Shown here one piece after another: positions 57,405-64,000 of a stretch of 64,000 nucleotides of DNA (its first letter is position 1; each line of letters begins with the position of its first letter). The stretch spans positions 24,330,727 to 24,394,726 of the forward strand of contig NC_134115.1 in NCBI RefSeq assembly GCF_040939455.1, given 5' to 3'. Made by a program: the position numbers and the translations under genes. The notes below the pieces were generated by a model. It saw nothing but the letters and a program-made list of their open reading frames with translations. It was not told the origin of the DNA and made no database searches. This DNA comes from Microcebus murinus. Its lineage: Eukaryota > Chordata > Mammalia > Primates > Cheirogaleidae.

Positions 57405-58665
57405 ATTATCTATGGGATGCGTGATTTCCTTAAGTACTGAGTTTGCCAGTTGATATCTCTGACATTTCATTTTGATACTTCCTTTTTTTGTTTGTTTTTT
57501 TACTGTGAACGTACATTTTCATTCTTTCAGACACACATTTTGGCTTGTGATTATCATTCAAATGTTTTCTTTTTAGAGCAATTTTTGTGAAACCATGGAT
57601 AAGTCAAAAATTCATGTTATTTTAGAATATGAGTTCTGTCATGGAACCAATGCAGTGCAGACAACTCAAGATATCAACAAAGTGTTTGGGAAGGATGTGG
57701 CTAATGAATACACAATGTGTCAATGGTTTGAGAAGTTCGCTTTTGGTGATTTTAGTCTTGAAAATGAGCCACATGGGTGACCTGAAACCAAGGTGAATAA
57801 TGATGAGCAGAAATCCACTTCAACCTCTGCATGAATTAGCAGCAAGTTTTGACATTACTATTCCAACAATATTAGACCATTGGAAACAAATGGGCAAGGC
57901 AAAGAAGCTGGATAGATGGGTTTCACACAAATTAAATGAGCATCAGAAGAGAAATCATCTCAAAGCTTACCTTTCTTTGCTGTCACAACATAGAGGCAAA
58001 CCAATTCTACACTATATTGTTATGTGTGATGAAAAATGGATTCTTTTTGACAATTCAAGCATTTGATACAATGGTTGGATAAAGATGAAGTGCTGAAACA
58101 CAGTCCAAAACAGAATATTTATCGAAAAAAAAAAAAAAAAAAAAGCTAATGGTGTCTATTTAGTGGTCCAGCACTAGTATTATCCACTACAGCTTCATGA
58201 AACCTGGTCAATCAATTACGGATGTCTATTTCAACCAATTGGATGAAATGATGAGGATGCTTGCAATTAAGAAAACAAGATTGGTCAATAGAGACAGGCC
58301 AATCCTTTTGCAAGACAAAATGTCACAAAAAAGCGCTGCTCAAACTACAGAAGTCAGACTTGGCAACTCTCTGTCATCTACCATATTCACCAGACCTTGC
58401 TCCAAACTGACTACCAGTTCTTCCGGGCTTTGGACCACTTATCACAAGAAAAAAATATTCAATTTTCTACAAGCTGTGGAAAATGCTTTCATGATTTCAA
58501 GGCCACTTGCTCTTCAGGCTTCTTCCCTACTGACATAAGAAGCTAGATACCATTAAGATGGCAAAACTGTGTGTATACTTTAGGCACATACTTTAATTAA
58601 TTGTACTGCTTCTTGTTTGAGTAATAATAAACTAAACTTTTGATTCAAAATAGGACATTTCTTAT
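57405..58665 (+). mobile_element. Dead mariner transposon nested in the reversed L1
   Basis: The L1 on either side is collinear across this segment, giving an insert of about 1.26 kb, the usual mariner size. It carries a plus-strand mariner transposase pseudogene with about 190 bp upstream and about 125 bp downstream. The inverted termini are too decayed to define by eye. Boundaries are good to about 20 bp. Confidence 0.8.
57595..58540 (+). pseudogene. Mariner transposase pseudogene
   Basis: The start ATG at 57595 (ccatgg context) opens 61 codons carrying the N-terminal helix-turn-helix block (MDKSKIHVILEYEFCHGTNA, then 'TQDINKVFG' and 'QWFEKF'). A stop follows at the 'PHG' site. A second frame (57800-58066) carries the second helix-turn-helix and the 'CDEKWILFDN' block with the first catalytic Asp (58028-58030). 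A stop follows, then an A run of about 19 at 58126-58144 that replaces a lysine-coding spot. The third part (58197-58538) holds the second catalytic Asp (58314-58316, here LLQDK instead of the usual HDNARPH type). The third Asp (about 58409) is in another frame. The Asp-Asp spacing is about 10 bp short of the D34D norm. The gene was about 340 codons when intact and is inactive. Confidence 0.9.
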
Positions 58666-59114
58666 TTAAGGTTCTAATAGTTTTCTAAATCTTTTATCCT
58701 GAGTAGATACTGAATTTTTTCAAAGGCTGATATATTTGGTTTTTTAATCTACTCGGGTAGAATTATTTTAATTGATTTCTAAATATCAAACCAGCATTGC
58801 ATTCCAAAGATTACATGTTTCTTTATCTTGATGTATTATCTGTTTTATATATTGTTGGATTTTGTTCATATTTTGTTCATAATTTTGTCCATGTTTTATG
58901 AGGAATATTTGTTTGTGGTTTTCCTTACTAGTAATATCCTTGACTGAGTTTGACATCAGGTTAATGACGGGCTCATAAAATGATTTAAATAGTGATCCCT
59001 CCTTTTCTATTTTTAGGAGGACATTGTGTATTACCAGTATTGGTAATATTATTCCTTAAATATTTTGAAAATTCAGAGTAAAAGCATCCAGATCTTGAGT
59101 TTAAGGTTTTGTGA

Positions 59115-59600
59115 AAGGTATGAAAATTTACCTTACTTGCAAGTTAATAAGTTGTCCTGCTAGTTTCACAGATGCTGGTAAAAGACATGAGGATCTTAGC
59201 TCATGGATAAAGCATAATTTATTTATCACAGCAATAGCAGTAGCCAGATTAGCAACATTTTTGCTTCAGTTTCTTGAGCTTCAATTCTCAGACACAAAGA
59301 GATCCAGGTGAGACCTGCACCTGCATTACAGGAGAGAAATTCTGAGTTTAGAAAACTTGAATCCTTATAATGGACAGTAAACATGCTTGGCCATGGTCTG
59401 GAGGGAGACATAGTTTCTATCTCCCAAGGCTATATGCTATGCAAACATCCTTGAGAAATTATGAAAAAGGTATGATCAGTTATTTTTTCCAAGACATACA
59501 GAAATGCAAGAAACTCAAATTCATCAACTACGAATGCAATTTTGTAAAACAGATATAGCACTATTTCATCTCTAATGAACTTCAGTAGTTTGTATTTTTC
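59115..59600. other. Unassigned insert in the second reversed L1
   Basis: L1 wording stops near 59110 and resumes near 59600. The insert ('gttaataagttgtcctgctagtttcacagatgc', 'catgaggatcttagctcatgg', 'ttatcacagcaatagcagtagcc') has the feel of a decayed LTR, but I cannot name it. The overlapping short frames show no domain. Confidence 0.45.
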
Positions 59601-60480
59601 AGAAAACTGTCCATTTCGTGTAAGTGTTGAATTACTGGGCATATAATTTTTTGTAATATTCTCTTTTTAGTTTTTAAAGTACATAGAATTTTAAATGGTT
59701 TCTTTTTATTTTTCATTCTTATCATATCTAGTTTGTACTTTGTTCTTTTTGTCTTAGTCTATTCTGAGTTTAATCAATTATTTTGGTTCTTTTCAAAGAA
59801 TTAGCCTTTGGTTTCATTGTTTTTTTTCTCTATTGTTTTTAGCCTTGTAATTTCATTGACATCTGTGTCTGTCTTTATTAGTTCCTTTGTTCTGCTTGCT
59901 TTGTGTTTAATTTGCTCTTCTTAGTGATATATTTTAAACTGGAAGCTTAGATCACTTATTTAAGACCTTTCTTATATAATATAAAGATTTAATGTCATAA
60001 ATTAAGCATTACTTTAGTTGTATTCAGCAAATTCTGTTGTCATATTTTCTTTTTACTTTCATTCAGTTTAAAATATTGTTAACTTCTCTTGATATTTCTC
60101 CTTTGATCCATAAATTATTTATATGTTCTAAATAGTTATATAGTGGGTCTTCTTATTTTATGTCCCATTTCTTTTAAATTATCATTTTTATTTTCGATTA
60201 TCTTACATCATTCTTGGTAAATTATGTGGATTTATCTTCTAGGTCAATAATTCCCTCTTTATTCTTCTGGAGTTTTTACTTTTAAAAGTTATATTTTTAT
60301 ACATAGAAATTTATTTTCTTTTTTAAAAATTTCTGATGGTTAACATTCTCACCATCTTTATATTTCTTTCATTGTTTCTTTTAACAGTTCATACATTTCT
60401 CTTTTCCATATCTGATAATAACAATATTGGAAAATCTTTAGAGGTCTAAATATTATGCTACTTGTCTGTCTTGACACTCA

Positions 60481-61200
60481 GTAGTTGTCTTCTCCTCAGT
60501 TTGGTGATGCCATGTGTGTGCGAGTGTTTGTGTAATTATGCATGGTTGTCATCACTGGCAGTTCTGTGGCCTAACTTTGGAAAGAGAGTTTGACTTTGCT
60601 TTTGCCTCTGAGATGCAGAGGGTATCCCCAGGACATTTCAGTTTTTCAACAAGGGTTTAAGTTTCTCTTGTTATCATTTAAAGATCAATGTGTTATCATA
60701 GTACTTTGGCCCAGTGTAGCTTTCAGCCCTCTTATCCTGCTGCTTGCTGGGCCCATCAAATTTCCTGTCCTTCTGGCTTCAACTTGATTAGGCCATGGCT
60801 TCCAACATTGATGCCCTAACTCCCAGGGACCCATTCAAATTCTTTTCTTGGTCTTGTGTGCTTACTTTGCCTTCAATTCAGAAACGTTTGGTTTCTCATC
60901 CCCATCCATGCAGAGTGGGGTGTTATTTGTTTGTTGTTTGGGGAGATAAGGGGAGAACAGCAATGTCACCAAGAGTATGTCCAACCTGGGAGTGTAGTTG
61001 TGGATCAGGGATAGTTATCATAGACTTGCAAACATAACTACTACCAGTTAGTATGATCTTTATATACAAATTGCAAAAGCTCAAAATATGATATAAACTT
61101 AGTGTTTAAAAGTTTCGTAACTGGTCTTTCACTGGTAGACTATATCTTTCATGTGACTGAAAGTGAGAAAATTGATTTTGTTCTATCACTAATTAAAATC
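60481..61200. other. Unassigned, possibly the 5' region of the reversed L1
   Basis: GC is somewhat higher than the surround (60580-61030). It might be the 5' UTR of the preceding reversed L1, but I see no firm landmark. The frames at 60590-60787 and 60795-61037 are unrecognised. Confidence 0.4.
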
Positions 61201-61204
61201 TATA

Positions 61205-61715
61205 TTGACTGACTGTCCTTGCTTGCACAATAAAATTCAAGCTCTTCATCATGATATTCAAGTGTTTTCATCATCAGTTTCCAGTCTATCTGTTAAACAT
61301 CATCTTCATTTTTCTATACAACGTGAACTTGGATTGCACCAGAATATTCTAGGTTCCAGTGAATACTCTGTAATCTTTCAATGACTATTGTTCCTTAGTG
61401 TTTCCTATGAGGCCCTTCAGTTGAAAATCAGATACATTCTTTTCATCCCTCAAAATCTTGCTCAAATATTTGCATTTTTGTGAAGGCTTTTCTAAGTTTC
61501 CCTCTATAAAAAAATTTATATCTTTTCCTTTTTTTCCATACACTCAGATCCATTTTTTATACCCTTGTTATAGCTCATGGTTTTATAGTTAATTTTATAT
61601 GTACTTATTTTGCCTTACTGATGATGAGATCCTTAAGAACTGGGAGAATATTCTCTGTATCCCCTGAGTATAGCAATCAGTGTATTCTCAGTATATGCAA
61701 GTGAATAATGTAAAT
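61205..61715 (+). repeat. L2 LINE 3' end
   Basis: A collinear match to the L2 3' region: 'caataaaattcaagctcttcatcatgatattcaag', then 'tcaaaatcttgctcaaatatttgcatttttgtgaaggcttttc', 'ccttgttatagctcatgg', 'gatgagatccttaagaactgggagaatattctctgtatcccctgag' and a diverged terminal. One of the longest ancient repeats here. Confidence 0.75.
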
Positions 61716-61794
61716 GCTATGGCACAGTCATTAATAGTGTATTCTAAACACAGGTATGGCATATATGGCAATATTCTGTAATCGGTTAAAAAAT

Positions 61795-61905
61795 ACAATC
61801 AGAGTCCTGTATATTACCACTTACTATCTAGCTTTGTTCAAATCTAAATGTTGACCAAATTAATGTTTACTTTTTCCATCTACAAAAAAATAGGCTCTTG
61901 CTTAC
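61795..61905 (+). repeat. MIR SINE fragment
   Basis: 'gagtcctgtatattaccacttactatctagctttg', then 'ctttttccatctacaaaaaaatagg' follow plus-strand MIR. Diverged. Confidence 0.5.
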
Positions 61906-63090
61906 AGTGAAATATATGCCATATATAAGGGAATCTTCCTACACTGAGGAGCATTATGAGCAAGAGCTCGAAAAAACTCAGTTCGTATCTAGTGAACAGT
62001 GTGTTTTGAGATTGTTGTTCATTGCTTTCCTTGATGTCCTATTTGAGAAGTATGACAGAAAATAGTTTCTGCTTTTTATCAAAAATAATTAGTTGATATT
62101 GAATAATTGGTTTGGCATATTCCTTATATACTCTGAATCACATATTAATTGTGCTTACCTCTGCTTTATTTTCTAAAAATTCCTTTTTAAAATTTTTCCC
62201 TAATTTCTACTAGGTGTTTTGGGATTTCTAGTATGGATTTTGGTTACAAAATTTATGTCATATTAATATATTTTTTCTTTATTTTCTCCTTTACTTTATG
62301 CTTGAAATAATCATGGTCAACATGTTATATTGCATATATTCCTAAAAGTCCTAAATAATTTTTGGAATTATATGATAGTATCAATCACTACTTTAATCAT
62401 TCCTTTTGACTTATTCATGTAGTTGTTATATAATACGATGTAAATGAGTAGATGTAAGTGAAATACACTAAATTTTCAAGCATTTTGTTTATAAAAATAA
62501 TTATTATTTGATCTCATGGTTACTGGTGACATATCTTCAAAGATTTATAAGCAAATTATAGTCAAAGAGGGATGTATAGAACCAATAATTTGTAAATATG
62601 ATTTATTTCAGAAACTAATAAATTAGTGAATAATTTTAATTAGGCAAATCTGAGAGTGCTAAATAGTATTATTATTAAAAATTCTACACACTTATCTAGC
62701 ACCAAATCCATAACTGCAATAAAAATCTATGAATACATTTTTTAAAATAGCCCATCTTTTGAAAAAAGCTAAATTGAGGTCTTTATACAGAATTCTTAAC
62801 TATCATGGTATAAGTAGGATGGATTATCATCTTACTCAAATAATTTGAAGTGGAAATCATGTTTTCTTTAATTATGAAATCAAGAAAAGATACCAAAAAC
62901 TAAGTTGCAGGAAGGATTATTTTACATAATGCATTCATATTAAACACTCATTAAATGTTAGTTCAATTATTTTTTTCCTTTAGCTAAATTAGGAATTATA
63001 GTCAGGTACTGCATAACCATTTCTTAATCAACAATGGGCTACATATAAAATAGTGGTCATTCAGTAAACTAAGGTGGATTTATTAAAGAA
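61906..63090. other. AT-rich non-coding DNA
   Basis: No gene or repeat recognised. Left flank of the terminal L1. Confidence 0.45.
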
Positions 63091-63094
63091 AGAA

Positions 63095-64000
63095 ATTTAA
63101 AAAATGTTTTTATTTCAAAACATTACAGGCGTACAAATGGTTTTGGTTACATATATCGATTATGGTATGCTTGAGTCAGGGTTACAAGTGTGCCCATCAG
63201 GCAGATAGTGTTCATTGTACCTGTTAGGTAGGTTTTCACCCATCACATTCTGCCCCCTTTCCTCTGCTGAGTTTTACTGCCCTCTGTGCACATGTGTGCA
63301 CATCGGTTAGTTTCAGTTTAATAGCAATGTACCTGTGGTATTTGTTTGTCAATTCTCTAGATCAGGGGTCCTCAAACTTTTTAAACAGGGGGCCAGTTCG
63401 CTGTCCTTCAGACCGTTGGAGGGCTGTTGGAGAGTGTGGCGCATATTCCACACATGTGCACTGTGGGCCCGGGATAAGTCAGCTGCTAAGCAGGACAGGC
63501 AGCAGGGGCAAAAATACTCAGTGGGCTGCATAAATGTCCTCAGCAGGCTGCATGTGGCCTGCGGGCAGTAGTTTGAGGACGCCTGCATCTAGATACTTTA
63601 CTTAGGATAATGGTCTCCAATTTCATCCAAATTGTTGCAAAAGGCCCTAATTCATTCTTCTTCATGGCTGAGTAGTAGTCCATAGTACACATATAACACA
63701 TTTTGTTAATCCATTCATTCATTGATGGGACCTTGAGTTGATTCCACATCTTTGCAATTATGAATTGTGCTACAATAAACATTCAAATACAGGTGTCTTT
63801 TTGATAAAATGACTTCTTTTCCTTTGGGTAAATTCCCAGTAGTGGAATTTCTGGATCAAGTAGTAAGTCCACATTTTTAGTTCTTTGAGGAATCCCCACA
63901 CTGTTTTCCATAGAGGTCATACTAATTTGCAGTCCCACCAACAGTGTATAATCACAGCAACAACAAAAATAAATAAATGAGACTTTATTAAATTAAAAAA
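63095..64000 (-). mobile_element. L1 3' end with inverted 5' part, cut by the window edge
   Basis: From 63095 to about 63952 the sequence is reversed L1: a 3' end 'aaacattacaggcgtacaaatgg', a 3' UTR, then the ORF2 C-terminus. The latter is split by a hAT MITE, and the part to its right has a minus-strand frame (63540-63782) with 'MFIVAQFIIAKMWNQLKVPS' and 'MDYYSAMKKNE'. It continues to 'ccaccaacagtgtata' at about 63951. From about 63953 to the window end the sequence switches to plus-strand ORF2 wording ('aaataaataaatgagac', compare 20544-20560). In ORF2 this lies several hundred bases upstream. That is the signature of a 5' inversion. Confidence 0.8.
63363..63585. mobile_element. hAT-type MITE nested in L1
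   Basis: 223 bp with inverted ends: CAGGGGTCCTCAAACTTT at the left and agtttgaggacgcctg at the right. It is GC-richer than the surround, with 'gggccagttcgctgtccttcagaccg' and 'ggcctgcgggcagtagtttg' parts. The 8-bp flank ctctagat (63355-63362) is repeated on the right as c(a)tctagat (63586-63594), with one extra base. The L1 reads through on both sides. Open frames on both strands (63294-63588) are by-products of its GC content. I recall similar termini in horizontally spread hAT families of mammals and reptiles, but I cannot confirm the family. Confidence 0.85.

Larger units (their letters stand above)
56290..60480 (-). mobile_element. Second long old L1, reversed, interrupted twice
   Basis: In reverse: ORF2 at 56300-57404 ('ttgattattataattcaatagtaag', 'caatggaattacattgaatc'), resuming at about 58667 ('ttctaatagttttctaaatc') through 'accagcattgcattccaaag' and 'gggctcataaaatgatttaaatagtgatccctcc' to 59110. 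It resumes again at about 59600-60480 ('gaattagcctttggtttcattg', 'cctttgatccataaatt'). The breaks hold a mariner element and an unassigned insert. No frame survives. Confidence 0.65.

Noticed and set aside
63294..63588. Three overlapping frames with Cys-rich or unusual composition
   Set aside because: They lie over a non-coding hAT MITE. The openness follows from its GC-rich sequence.
1..64000. CRISPR arrays, operons, phage or plasmid features
   Set aside because: Content is mammalian interspersed repeats throughout. I saw no regularly spaced direct repeats or bacterial gene organisation.
1..64000. Alu elements as evidence for an anthropoid source
   Set aside because: I found no left or right Alu monomer. 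The short 'ataatcccag' word at about 1426 is isolated. Absence in an AT-rich L1-rich region is weak evidence either way.

Overview
This window looks like an AT-rich, gene-poor stretch of a mammalian nuclear genome, most likely from a strepsirrhine primate (lemur or galago group). The lineage call rests mainly on the young L1 copies. Their 3' ends read 'tacccccataatat' followed by A-rich tails, a 3' UTR type I associate from memory with strepsirrhine L1s. There is no recognisable Alu in 64 kb. Two short DNA transposons near the window edges (216-615 and 63363-63585) are of types I recall as patchily distributed among tetrapods. I found no host protein-coding gene, no convincing host exon, no tRNA, rRNA or snRNA gene, and nothing prokaryotic. 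All long reading frames are transposon, retrovirus or chance frames.

Layout. 1-10 kb: single-copy DNA with ancient repeats (MIR, L2, MER5A-like, a Tigger-like element) and a TA-flanked MITE. 10.6-13.5 kb: a minus-strand L1 3' end, then a decayed plus-strand L1 of an old subfamily, followed by a local two-copy tandem duplication (13507-13825). 18.87-21.57 kb: a younger L1 whose 5' part is inverted (twin priming). 24.4-26.7 kb: three plus-strand L1 fragments in non-collinear order. 29.57-36.93 kb: a decayed class I endogenous retrovirus on the minus strand, inserted into an old L1 3' UTR whose two halves can be read on either side. Two younger L1 fragments lie inside the provirus. 37.3-42.3 kb and 52.0-60.5 kb: long old minus-strand L1s, the last one broken by a dead mariner transposon and by another insert. 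45.36-46.38 kb: a young 5'-truncated L1 with an open ORF2 C-terminus. 49-50.6 kb: very short L1 3'-end insertions, one of only 44 bp with a clear target duplication. 61.2-61.9 kb: L2 and MIR. 63.1-64 kb: another L1 with a 5' inversion, itself hit by a hAT MITE.

The most unusual structure is in the provirus. On the same strand and about 850 bp apart it carries two separate Env transmembrane-subunit signatures (two CX6CC motifs in different surroundings). The upstream one is preceded by a surface-subunit CXXC motif. This suggests a recombinant or nested provirus with two env lineages. Both are broken by stops and frameshifts.

The window is best read as a stratified record of insertions. MIR and L2 are oldest, then MER5 and Tigger, then old L1s, then the mariner and the retrovirus, then the young L1s and the hAT MITE. 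Family names are from recognition by eye and should be confirmed with RepeatMasker/Dfam.
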